Positions 18,934-27,463 of a DNA stretch of 64,000 nt are shown in pieces (positions within the stretch are counted from its first letter, which is position 1; each line of letters starts with the position of its first letter). The notes under the pieces were generated by a model. That model worked only from the letters and a program-made list of their open reading frames with translations, was not told where the DNA came from and searched no databases. Position numbers and translations under genes: made by a program. The stretch comes from Rhodospirillum sp. (GTDB lineage Bacteria > Pseudomonadota > Alphaproteobacteria > Rhodospirillales > Rhodospirillaceae), in the NCBI GenBank assembly GCA_021741145.1, contig JAIOYK010000001.1, forward strand, positions 1 through 64,000, given 5' to 3'.

Positions 18934-21870
18934 CCCGCGCACCACCCGGTTTCGTCCGGCGGCCTTGGCCGCGTAGAGTGCCTTGTCCGCCCTTTCCCGG
19001 AGCCTCTCGGACGTATCGGTCGGACGGGGAATGGCGTGGTGCCAGCCGATGCTGACGGTCACGGCGCGGCGCATCCCATTCCATTCCACCACGGTGCGTT
19101 CCACTTCGGCCCGCAGGGCCTCCAGATGGGCCGCCACCTCCTCCTCCCGGGCGCCGACTTGCAGGGCGGTGAATTCCTCGCCTCCGAAGCGGGCGACGCC
19201 TTCCCCATGGCGCTGGAAGTGATCCGTGAGGATCGCCGCCAACCGGACCAAAACCGCGTCTCCAAATCCATGGCCCTCGGTATCATTCACCGCCTTGAAG
19301 GAGTCCACGTCGATCATGACCGTGGTCAAGGGGATACCCGCCCGCTGGCAGAGCCCCAACAGCTCCTCGCTCCGTTGATCCAGACCTTGGCGGTTGGCAA
19401 GCCCCGTCAGGGGATCGGTCAGGGACAGGTCCTTAAGGCGGTCATTGGCCTCGGCAAGGGCCCTGTTCAGTCGCTGGAGCTTTCGGTTCCAATAGATGAA
19501 AGCGGTTAACAGCAGGAGGGCGACAAGCGCGGCCCGCCAGAGCACCCCATAGTCCACGTGCTGGTCGAAGCGGACGGAGATCCAGCGGTTCATGATGGCC
19601 TCGACCTCGGCCTCGTCCAGGCTATCGGCCAGATGGTCCATGACCCGCGCCAGGGCCGGATCATCGGCGCGGATGCCCAGGCCCATGCGCCAATCCTCGG
19701 GGACACGGCCGGAAATCTTCAAGTCGTTCAGCCCATCCCGGGTGATCAGATGGCCCAGGCTCGCCAGGGGTCCCACCATGCCGTGGAGGGACCCCTCGCC
19801 GACCCGACGCAAGCCCTCCTCTTCGTTGGCCACGGCCTCGAAGGGTACGTCGGGATAGCGACTGGCCAACAGTTCCGGCGCGGCCCGTCCCGCCACGTAG
19901 CCCACGGTCTTCCTCGCCAGATCGGCCATACCCGCCACATAGGGTTGGTGGAGCCGGGTGACGATCACGGCGGACAGGCGCAGATAGGGCCGGGTGAAGG
20001 TCATCGCCGAGCGGTTGCTTGGGGAATCCATGACGAAGGGGGCAATGTCGCATCGCCCCGCCTTCAGGGTCTCCAGACTGTCGCGCCAGGACTCCCCGGG
20101 AACAACGGCCCAGCGGAAGCCTCCCCGCTTGGCCAGCAGGGTCATCACGTCCGCGGCGACACCCCGATAGGCACCGCCATCCTCCAGGATTTCAAAGGGG
20201 GGCATGGCCGGGTCGACGCAGAGGCGGATCACACCCCGCTTGGTCAGCAGAGCCCGGTCCTCCGGCGTCAGGGGGTCCAACCGCCGGGTGGGTCCGGCCA
20301 GCGGCGGGCCCAGCCAGCGGGTTTCCAGGGCCGTCCATTGGCTGGGCGGTGTCGAGGCGATGCCCCGGTCCAAGATAGAACGCAGATAGGGCAAGGTCGG
20401 TGCGACACCGAACCGCAGATCCTCCCGATCCACCCCCTCCATGCGAAACTCACCGCCGATGGTGATATTGATGAGTCCAAGCTTGCGGATCCAGACCGTA
20501 CCGTTGTTCAAGGCCATGACCACGGCGTCGACATCACCATTGGCCAGGGCGCTCATCATGGCGGCCTGATCCGCATAGGTCTGGATCGCCCCGGCACCGA
20601 ACCGTTCGATCAAACGATCCTGATAGAATATGTCCTGCCCGATGGCGATTCGCTTCCCGTCCAGGTCGGCGGGTCCCCTATATTCCCCTTGGCCCGCGCG
20701 CAGGAAAACGGCGTTTGGGATGCGGTGATATTCCCGAGTGAACAGGGTATAGGCTTCCCGCTCCTTGGTGCGCGAGATATTGGCCATGACCTGGATATCC
20801 CCGGCGCGGAAGCGGTCGAGCAGGTTCGGCCAACTATCGAACACCGGCTCGATGGTCAGCCCCACCTTGTCGGCGATGTCCTGAGCGAGGGCCGGGGCAA
20901 ACCCCTGCCCCAGGCCGTCCTCCAGGAAGCTGAAAGGTTCATAGTCGGGCATGAAGCCGACGCGAATGACCGGCGCGCCATCGATGAAAGTCTGTTCCGC
21001 GGGCAACAGGCGCATGGGGCCACCGCCCATCTCGAAGCCATCTCGATAGGCCCGCCACCGGTCCGTGATCGCCGCCAGATCCCGATCCGGAATGGCGGCC
21101 AAAGCCTTTGACAGGATACCGTGCAGGATTGGATTGGTCTGGAGGACCCCGATGCGGAAATCCTCCATCTCCAGACCGGCGATGGTCGGAGCCCCCAGGG
21201 AGACAACCGAGGAAAAGCCGTTCTCCCGGGCAAAGAACTTGCCGGTCAGCTCTGGAGCCAGGGCCATGTCGATCCAGCCGAAGGCCAGGGCCGCCACCAT
21301 GTCCCGATAGCCGGCGTATTCCTCCAGGATCACTCCCTGACTCCGCAGGGCCGATTCGTAATAGATGTCCTTAATGATGCCGATCCGATTGCCCTTCAGG
21401 TCGCCCACCCCACGGACCCGTCCGAGGGGACGGCTCGCGTCCTGGAACATATGGGTCCGGCGCAGATGGTAGGGATCCGTGAACAGGATCGCCCTGGCCC
21501 GCTCCTCGGTCCGGGAGATTTCATCAATGGCGTCAAGGCGTCCGGCGAGGAATTCGTTGTAGATCTCGGTCCAATTGCCCATGCGAAACCGGACGGTCAA
21601 ACCGGTCCGCGCCTCCAACAGGCGCCAGAGGTCGATGGACCAGCCCATCACCTGGCCATGGCGGAAAAAGGAATAGGGCGCGTGGTCCGACACAACGCCC
21701 AGGCGGATCTGTTGGTGCTCGGCGATCCAGGCCCGTTCCCGTTCGGTGAACGGCTCGGACGGCGCGGCGGCATGGGCCGATCCCATCGCCAAACCGATGA
21801 CAAGGTAAAGCATTGAAAGGAAAAAGGCGCCCCTGTCCCTCCAACCCTCGCCGTCTTCAAAAATGACCAT
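18931..21870 (-). CDS. Diguanylate cyclase with three periplasmic solute-binding domains
   Basis: Product of 979 residues: signal sequence or first membrane segment (FFLSMLYLVIGLAMGSAHA), three consecutive family-3 solute-binding domains (about 45-280, 300-530 and 555-770), one membrane segment (about 795-815) and a C-terminal GGDEF domain (about 825-975). The active site reads ARFGGEEF, the working form that makes c-di-GMP. Each periplasmic domain resembles amino-acid-type binding proteins, so the cyclase should answer external small molecules. The chosen ATG has GGGGCAGG upstream; an ATG 78 bp further up is possible. The gene stands alone between convergent and same-strand neighbours. The ligands are unknown. 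Confidence 0.88.
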   Translation of the reverse strand: MVIFEDGEGWRDRGAFFLSMLYLVIGLAMGSAHAAAPSEPFTERERAWIAEHQQIRLGVVSDHAPYSFFRHGQVMGWSIDLWRLLEARTGLTVRFRMGNWTEIYNEFLAGRLDAIDEISRTEERARAILFTDPYHLRRTHMFQDASRPLGRVRGVGDLKGNRIGIIKDIYYESALRSQGVILEEYAGYRDMVAALAFGWIDMALAPELTGKFFARENGFSSVVSLGAPTIAGLEMEDFRIGVLQTNPILHGILSKALAAIPDRDLAAITDRWRAYRDGFEMGGGPMRLLPAEQTFIDGAPVIRVGFMPDYEPFSFLEDGLGQGFAPALAQDIADKVGLTIEPVFDSWPNLLDRFRAGDIQVMANISRTKEREAYTLFTREYHRIPNAVFLRAGQGEYRGPADLDGKRIAIGQDIFYQDRLIERFGAGAIQTYADQAAMMSALANGDVDAVVMALNNGTVWIRKLGLINITIGGEFRMEGVDREDLRFGVAPTLPYLRSILDRGIASTPPSQWTALETRWLGPPLAGPTRRLDPLTPEDRALLTKRGVIRLCVDPAMPPFEILEDGGAYRGVAADVMTLLAKRGGFRWAVVPGESWRDSLETLKAGRCDIAPFVMDSPSNRSAMTFTRPYLRLSAVIVTRLHQPYVAGMADLARKTVGYVAGRAAPELLASRYPDVPFEAVANEEEGLRRVGEGSLHGMVGPLASLGHLITRDGLNDLKISGRVPEDWRMGLGIRADDPALARVMDHLADSLDEAEVEAIMNRWISVRFDQHVDYGVLWRAALVALLLLTAFIYWNRKLQRLNRALAEANDRLKDLSLTDPLTGLANRQGLDQRSEELLGLCQRAGIPLTTVMIDVDSFKAVNDTEGHGFGDAVLVRLAAILTDHFQRHGEGVARFGGEEFTALQVGAREEEVAAHLEALRAEVERTVVEWNGMRRAVTVSIGWHHAIPRPTDTSERLRERADKALYAAKAAGRNRVVRG

Positions 21871-21957
21871 GACCCTGCCCCGCTTACCAAGCCGGCAGAC
21901 TGCGCCTTTTGTCCATCCCCTGGCAAGAAGGATGTGGTCCAGATTCAATGTACTCTT

Positions 21958-22464
21958 TCAGTCTCGCCCACTGCGTTCGAGGAGGGCTCCGACCCCCTCG
22001 GGCGGATCGCTCTCCAGAATGGCCCGGACCTGCACCAGGATCGGGTCCTCGGGAGCGTCTCGCAGGCGGTCGACCACCGACCAGGCGGATTTATAACTCA
22101 TGGCCGTTTCCCTCCGCACTCGGGCGGCCAAACCGCCCCGGGGGGCGGTCAGATACAAGCTCATTGCCCGGAGCCAACGCGCCGTGGACAGGTTCGACCG
22201 CTCCAACAACGTCCCCTGTCTGGCGGTAAATTGCTTCCGGCAACGCGCGCACTTGAACCGCAATCGAGCCGCTTCGGCATTGGCCATGCGATAAGACCGA
22301 CGGAAACCGCAATGGACACAGGGCCGCCGTCCTGACGGCCAGCGCAAATGTTCCAACAGGGCTTCCACATCCATTGCATCGGCGCGATCCAGGAACGCGA
22401 GCAGGCGCGCCTCGCCCCACTCCTTCCCTCTGTCCCGCCGATCCTCCAAGAGGTCCACGTGCAT
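21958..22464 (-). CDS. IS1595-type zinc ribbon protein lacking the transposase domain
   Basis: Product of 168 residues. Residues 40-140 match the N-terminal zinc ribbon and helix-turn-helix region of IS1595/ISXO2 transposases: CVHCG (Cys49, 52), KCARC (Cys72, 75), then QFTARQGTLLERSNLSTARW and MSYKSAWSVVDRLRD. The DDE-type catalytic domain that should follow is absent; the protein ends about 25 residues later. It is either a decayed transposase or a domesticated DNA-binding protein. It lies just upstream of the diguanylate cyclase on the same strand (about 90 bp), so a regulatory role there is conceivable but unproven. Confidence 0.65.
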   Translation of the reverse strand: MHVDLLEDRRDRGKEWGEARLLAFLDRADAMDVEALLEHLRWPSGRRPCVHCGFRRSYRMANAEAARLRFKCARCRKQFTARQGTLLERSNLSTARWLRAMSLYLTAPRGGLAARVRRETAMSYKSAWSVVDRLRDAPEDPILVQVRAILESDPPEGVGALLERSGRD

Positions 22465-22718
22465 CTTTCCATTCCCGGCAAAACCACAATCCCGGAATGG
22501 TGTTGGATTTGATAATTACTCGCAATACAAAAATGGGGTGACACCGAACATTATACCCTTTAGGGACCCAAGACTTTCATGGCCTCAACCCTCACACCAC
22601 CGGAAGGCCCCGCGCAATACCGCGCCTCGTTCGAAATTCAACGCTTCACACGCTAAGGACGCAGAAGACAGGCACGACCAACCCGCCGCGCAAAGACGCC
22701 ACGGGGTCTCGGCTCCGC

Positions 22719-23525
22719 TCAAACCGCCAGGGATTTTGCCTTGCCGCGCATGAAGAACCACATGACATTGCCGGCTAAATCGCCGATCCGGCCTTGGGGT
22801 GACAAGCCCGCTGCCTTCAGGATCATGTTGGCCACCCTTTGAGCATGGTGGCGCTGGTAATTGGCGAAGACCCGAGCCGAGTATTCCCGATAGGCCTCGG
22901 CCCGGATATAGGGACGGTCCGCATGGTTCGCGCAATGATAGGCAAAGGGCAGTTCATCGTCCTCGGTTTCCCGGATGCGCCCCAGGGCCACGAGAAGGCG
23001 GCGAATGACACCCGTCCCTTCCCGCTCTAGCAGAATATTCAAGGTGTCGAGGAAAAGCTTGTAGTGCCGGAATTCGTCCGCGGCCACGCGGCGGCAGATT
23101 TCCTTGAACACGGGCTCCTCCGCCCGGTCTTTCAAGGCCGAGTAAAAGGAGGAGGTTCCCGCCTCGACGATACACCGGGCCACCATTTCCGAAGTTTTGG
23201 ACCCCCGAACGCTGATATCGACCGCCACGTCGATGGTGTACCCCGCGCGAAAACGCGCCAGGACCTCGGCGTAGTCGAAGGTCGGATCGGCCATCTCGGC
23301 CCATCGGCCCAGGGCCTCGCCGTGACGCACTTCCTCCTCCGCCCATTGACCGATGGCCTCCAGGACTGTCGGCTCATCGTGAAACACCCGCGAAAGGTAC
23401 TGGCCATATAAGCGCCCATTGCTTTCCGTCAGGGCGGCGGCTTTCGCTATTTTGAGGGAATCCGCGTCCACGCGCCCGAGATCGAACGCGTCCCAGGGGA
23501 TATCGTCAAGTGACCAACTGCTCAT
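22719..23525 (-). CDS. Ferritin-like di-iron family protein
   Basis: Product of 268 residues, all-helical in appearance. It has the paired carboxylate/His motifs expected of a ferritin-like four-helix di-iron centre: EEEVRHGE (about residue 60), EAGTSSFYSAL (about 118) and ADEFRHYKLF (about 148). This resembles rubrerythrin and acyl-ACP desaturase-like proteins of unknown substrate. The ATG at 23525 is preferred over one 27 bp upstream because AAGGAACAGG precedes it. The C-terminus (MWFFMRGKAKSLAV) is hydrophobic then basic. Oxidase, desaturase or iron-storage roles are all possible; nothing nearby decides it. Confidence 0.7.
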   Translation of the reverse strand: MSSWSLDDIPWDAFDLGRVDADSLKIAKAAALTESNGRLYGQYLSRVFHDEPTVLEAIGQWAEEEVRHGEALGRWAEMADPTFDYAEVLARFRAGYTIDVAVDISVRGSKTSEMVARCIVEAGTSSFYSALKDRAEEPVFKEICRRVAADEFRHYKLFLDTLNILLEREGTGVIRRLLVALGRIRETEDDELPFAYHCANHADRPYIRAEAYREYSARVFANYQRHHAQRVANMILKAAGLSPQGRIGDLAGNVMWFFMRGKAKSLAV

Positions 23526-23673
23526 GAACCGCCTGTTCCTTGTCTTGACCAAAGGACGTCAAGCATATGGGGCCAATGAATTCCCCGCGCCATGGTCTCA
23601 TTTCGCGACGTCAAAAGAAAGAAACTCTCCCGATCGGCCTGGGCCCTGTCTCGAACAGGTGACCTCGGACAGG

Positions 23674-23982
23674 TCATTGGAGCTCCGTGGGCCTGTCCCG
23701 GATGCCTCCCAGCCGAATAACCCCCTTCACGCCATCGGGTTCCACCGGCTTTCCCTTGCGGTAAATGGTGACCTGGCCATCCCGGGCCATCTCCAGGGCC
23801 GTGCGACGCACCGCGGGGAGAACCTTTCGCCACGCGTGCGTGTCCTCCTCCCACTCGGTCCGATCCGTCACCAAATGACGCACCACGTCGGAGGGACAAA
23901 AGGTCTTGCCCTCCTCCAGGCGATCACGGAAGGCTTCAATCGCTTCCCGAATGAGCACGGCGGGGGGCATGGGGCGAGGCAT
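23674..23982 (-). CDS. DUF3253 family protein
   Basis: Small protein of 102 residues matching DUF3253 in its pattern: IREAIEAF near the start, CPSDVVRHLV, WRKVLPAVRRTALEMARDGQ and a closing GVIRLGGI. Members are about 90-100 residues with an apparent winged-helix shape and no known role. The ATG at 23982 follows GGAG by about 7 bp; a further ATG lies at 23970. A long upstream extension of the frame is not family-like. It sits 149 bp upstream of the ferritin-like gene on the same strand. Confidence 0.7.
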   Translation of the reverse strand: MPRPMPPAVLIREAIEAFRDRLEEGKTFCPSDVVRHLVTDRTEWEEDTHAWRKVLPAVRRTALEMARDGQVTIYRKGKPVEPDGVKGVIRLGGIRDRPTELQ

Positions 23983-24228
23983 GGAGGTCTCCAGACGGAC
24001 AACAAAGGAAAGGGTCTTTATACACGCGGATGACCCGGTTCGAACCATCATCCACGCCAAGTTCCTAGCAAAATTCAAAAAAAGCAACCCTAAGAAGTTA
24101 TTCCGCGAATGAGAGCCATGAACCCGTGGCGGAGTGTTTCTATTGGCTGGAAATGTATTCCCGACGCATTTAGATTGGCTTTGCCCCGTCCAAAACCCCT
24201 CCCTTATCGATCAGACAGGAATGCAAAC

Positions 24229-24831
24229 ATGGGCAGGACGAACCTCGTCCACTATCACTTTCTCCAATCTCCCTGGAGCTATCTTGGCTTTGACCGCCTC
24301 CTGGAGGTTGCCTCCAGGCATGGGGTCGCGGTTCGCCATGTCCCCCTCCTTCCGTCGGATATTTTCCCCGCAACGGGGGGAACTCCCTTGAACAAACGGC
24401 ACACCTCGCGCCAGTCGTATCGATTGCTGGAACTCGAACGCTGGAGTCGGGAGTTTGGGGTACCACTCGTCCTCCACCCCCATCATTTTCCCGTGGACGA
24501 CCGTTTGGCCGCCTCCTGCGTGATCGCGGCGCGGGACATGGGGTTGCCGGTCGACGGCCTGGTCCGAGCCATGCTGGCCGCGATTTGGGCCGAGGAACGA
24601 GACCTGGCGGATCCAGAAACCCTCGCCGCGTTGATCGAAGGGATCGGGCTGAGCGCCAGGGACGTTCTCGCCAAGGCTCAGGACACGGAAACCTCCCAAA
24701 CCCTGGCCGAGGACACGACTTCCGCCATCGCGTTGGGCGTGTTCGGCGCGCCCACCTATGTCCTGAACGGGGAACGGTTCTGGGGACAGGACCGGATCGA
24801 GGCGTTGGATAAGGCCCTTTCCGCCCTTTAA
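24229..24831 (+). CDS. DsbA-family thioredoxin-fold protein, HCCA isomerase-like
   Basis: Product of 200 residues resembling 2-hydroxychromene-2-carboxylate isomerase (kappa-class GST fold). The SPWSYLG motif replaces the CxxC of DsbA, and the C-terminal half carries VFGAPTYVLNGERFWGQDR, typical of the group. No naphthalene or aromatic degradation genes lie nearby, so the substrate is unknown and a general glutathione-dependent role is likely. The ATG at 24229 is chosen because the fold starts there; the frame is open upstream with no resemblance. A hairpin separates it from convergent uup. Confidence 0.75.
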   Translation: MGRTNLVHYHFLQSPWSYLGFDRLLEVASRHGVAVRHVPLLPSDIFPATGGTPLNKRHTSRQSYRLLELERWSREFGVPLVLHPHHFPVDDRLAASCVIAARDMGLPVDGLVRAMLAAIWAEERDLADPETLAALIEGIGLSARDVLAKAQDTETSQTLAEDTTSAIALGVFGAPTYVLNGERFWGQDRIEALDKALSAL

Positions 24832-24842
24832 GACCCGATCAC

Positions 24843-24874
24843 GGATAGGGATCCGGGTCTCCGGATCCCTATCC
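24843..24874. terminator. Perfect 14-bp hairpin between convergent genes
   Basis: GGATAGGGATCCGG (24843-24856) pairs exactly with CCGGATCCCTATCC (24861-24874) around a GTCT loop. It overlaps the uup stop and lies 11 bp past the plus-strand stop, so it could end both transcripts, although there is no T-run on either side. Confidence 0.5.
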
Positions 24875-26698
24875 GCCAGTCAATTCTTCCCGAAGCATTT
24901 CCAGCTCCAGCCATTTCTCTTCCGCCTCCTCCAGCGCCTGTCGGACCTCCTCCAGACGGGTGGCCTTGGACTGAAAGCCTTCCGGATCCTTGGTGAACTG
25001 GACCGGGCCGGACAGAGCGCCTTCCAGGGACGCGATTTCCCTCCGCAGTCTGTCCATGGTTCCGGGCAGTTGGTCGAGCAGACGCTGGTCCTTATAGCTC
25101 AATTTCGCCGCGGGTTTGGCCTTGGGTCTCGCCTCCGCGCCGGTCCGGTTTTCTTCGGCTCTGGGTTTGGCTTTTGATTTACCCCGTGCCTGATCCCAGG
25201 GCACGCCCTGGGCTTGGCGAACCGCATCCGAGTAGCCTCCCGGGTATTCCGTGGCGCCCCCCCGACCGTCCATCAGGATGGTGGAGGTCACGACCCGGTC
25301 GATGAAGTCCCGGTCGTGACTGACAAGCAGCAAGGTCCCCTCATAGTCGGCCAGGACATCCTGAAGCAGGTCCAGGGTTTCCATGTCCAGGTCGTTGGTG
25401 GGCTCGTCCAGGATCATCAGGTTGGATTCCCGGGCCAGGGCCTTGGCGAGCAGAAGGCGGTTGCGCTCGCCCCCGGATAGGCTGCCCACGGGGCTTTTGG
25501 CCTGACGATCCTCGAACAGGAAATCCCGCATATAGCCGTGCACATGGCGGGGTGTCCCGCGCACGTCAACCATGTCCCCCCCCATGTCGCAGAGGGTTTC
25601 TTTCACGGATTTCTCTGGATCCAGGGTCGTCCGGGATTGATCCAGGTAGGTGATGTTCAGGTTGGTGCCCAGACGAATTTTACCGCTATCGGGCACCAGT
25701 TCCCCGGTCAGGATCTTCAACAGGGTGGATTTGCCCGCGCCATTGGGACCAACGATCCCCAGCCGGTCCCCCCGTTGCACCCGGGCGGAAAAATCCTTGA
25801 GGATGGGCCGGCCCCCCAGGTCGATGGAAATCCCTTCGGCTTCCATGACCAGCTTGCCGGAGGTCTGTCCCGCCTCGGCCGCCATTTTGGCCGCGCCTTG
25901 GACGGACACCCGTTCGGACCGTTCCTTGCGCATGTCGTACAGGCGCGCCAGGCGCCCTTGATTCCGCTTTCTCCGGGCGGAAATCCCCTGCCGCGACCAG
26001 CGGGTTTCCTCGGCGATCAGCTTATCGAACTTGCGATCCTGTTCGGACTCGGTCTCCAGTGTCTCGTCCCGCCAGGCTTCGAAGGCGGAAAACCCTTGAT
26101 CCAGACGGCGAACGACACCCCGGTCCAGCCAAAGGGTGGCCCGGGTCAGGCGCGACAGGAAGGCCCGATCGTGGGAAATCAACACCAGGGCGCCGCGAAA
26201 CCCCGCCAGATGGCTTTCCAGCCAAGTGATGGCGGGCAGATCCAAGTGGTTGGTCGGCTCGTCGAGCAGCAGGATCTCCGGCTCCCCCACCAGCGCCCGG
26301 GCCAACGCCGCGCGGCGCGCCTCGCCACCGGAAAGCCCCACGGGCGCCCGATCCGGATCCATGGATAGGGCCTCGAGCAGGATATCGGCCCGGTGGGTCT
26401 CGCTCCGCTGGGTTGGTGGCAGGCCTTGCGCCACCGCCTCGCGCAGGGTGGGCCAACCGGACAGTTCCGGCTCTTGGGGCAGGTAGGAAACGGTGACGCC
26501 CGGCTGGACGAAAACCTCGCCCCCGTCGGCATCGACCTGTCCGGCCATCACCTTCAGCAGGGTGGATTTACCGCTTCCGTTGCGCCCAACGAGGCAGAGG
26601 CGCGCGCCCGCCTCCACCTCGGCGGTAACGCCGCGGAACAAAGGACGCCCACCGAATCCGAGCGTGATATCGCGTAGGGCAAGAGGAGGAGAAGCCAT
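24869..26698 (-). CDS. uup: ABC-F family ATPase, Uup type
   Basis: Product of 609 residues with two ABC ATPase domains and no membrane segments. Walker A motifs are GRNGSGKST and GPNGAGKST; signature motifs are LSGGEARRA and LSGGERNR; a linker of about 80 residues joins the domains. The C-terminal coiled-coil segment (about 530-609, KPAAKLSYKDQRLLDQLP onward) is specific to Uup, which acts on ribosomes and DNA intermediates. The start at 26698 follows AGAGGAGGAG; the frame continues upstream without family resemblance. Confidence 0.9.
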   Translation of the reverse strand: MASPPLALRDITLGFGGRPLFRGVTAEVEAGARLCLVGRNGSGKSTLLKVMAGQVDADGGEVFVQPGVTVSYLPQEPELSGWPTLREAVAQGLPPTQRSETHRADILLEALSMDPDRAPVGLSGGEARRAALARALVGEPEILLLDEPTNHLDLPAITWLESHLAGFRGALVLISHDRAFLSRLTRATLWLDRGVVRRLDQGFSAFEAWRDETLETESEQDRKFDKLIAEETRWSRQGISARRKRNQGRLARLYDMRKERSERVSVQGAAKMAAEAGQTSGKLVMEAEGISIDLGGRPILKDFSARVQRGDRLGIVGPNGAGKSTLLKILTGELVPDSGKIRLGTNLNITYLDQSRTTLDPEKSVKETLCDMGGDMVDVRGTPRHVHGYMRDFLFEDRQAKSPVGSLSGGERNRLLLAKALARESNLMILDEPTNDLDMETLDLLQDVLADYEGTLLLVSHDRDFIDRVVTSTILMDGRGGATEYPGGYSDAVRQAQGVPWDQARGKSKAKPRAEENRTGAEARPKAKPAAKLSYKDQRLLDQLPGTMDRLRREIASLEGALSGPVQFTKDPEGFQSKATRLEEVRQALEEAEEKWLELEMLREELTGG

Positions 26699-26986
26699 GG
26701 CGGCGCACCCTATAGCGAGCCGGGCAACCTGACAATCCATCTTCGACGAAGGACGATTCACGACCGGGATCGCTGAAAAAATAAGAAACAAAAATACTCC
26801 AACCCAACTTTATACGAAAGGATAAGACTGTTTTTCTGGTATCTCCCAGAAAATTTAGCGAAGCTTTCGGAAAAGGGGAGCGTGAAAAGACGCTCAACCG
26901 ACCACGGATCCCGGCCCAAGGAGGTTGGGATAAAAAAAAGATGGGCGACAGGGATCAGGAACGCGGCAGCAAATGGGGGAGAGAGC

Positions 26987-27463
26987 ATGTCCGCACTGGC
27001 ATGGGGGGATCTGTGGTTTCTCGTCGTGGACGACAATCCACAGTTCAGGCGGTTGATCCGCGGTCTGCTGTCCGCCTTCGGCGCGGACAATGTCCTTGAG
27101 GCTGAGAGCGCGGACGAGGCGACGCGTCTGTTGTGGACACACCATGTGGACGTGGCGATTGTCGACCATCTGCTTGGCGCGCGAACGGGCTTGGCCTGGA
27201 CCCGCTGGCTGGTCCACGATCCGGAAAGTCCCCGGAGGGACTTGCCGGTGATCCTGGTTTCCGGACATAACGATGAGCGTCTGGCGCGCGCGGCCCTTGT
27301 CGCGGGCGCCAAGGGCTTCCTCCGCAAACCCTTCGGAGCACGGGACCTATGGATACGCGTGGCCCAGATTTTGACCATGAACGGGCCCCGGCGGGAGGAC
27401 ACCCCGCCAGAAGCCGCGGGCCAAGCCGCGCGGACCGTTCGTTCGTCCTCGCGCTCGCCCTAG
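26987..27463 (+). CDS. Single-domain response regulator
   Basis: Product of 158 residues with a CheY-like receiver domain: acidic pair in VVDDN, the phosphorylated Asp in AIVDHLLG, and Lys in LRKPF. There is no output domain; the last 35 residues are Pro/Arg/Ser-rich. GGGGGAGAGAG precedes the ATG. The gene overlaps the next by 115 bp in another frame, so its tail is encoded by DNA that also encodes the start of the SUMF1 protein. No histidine kinase is adjacent. A pseudo-receiver is unlikely because the key residues are kept. Confidence 0.8.
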   Translation: MSALAWGDLWFLVVDDNPQFRRLIRGLLSAFGADNVLEAESADEATRLLWTHHVDVAIVDHLLGARTGLAWTRWLVHDPESPRRDLPVILVSGHNDERLARAALVAGAKGFLRKPFGARDLWIRVAQILTMNGPRREDTPPEAAGQAARTVRSSSRSP

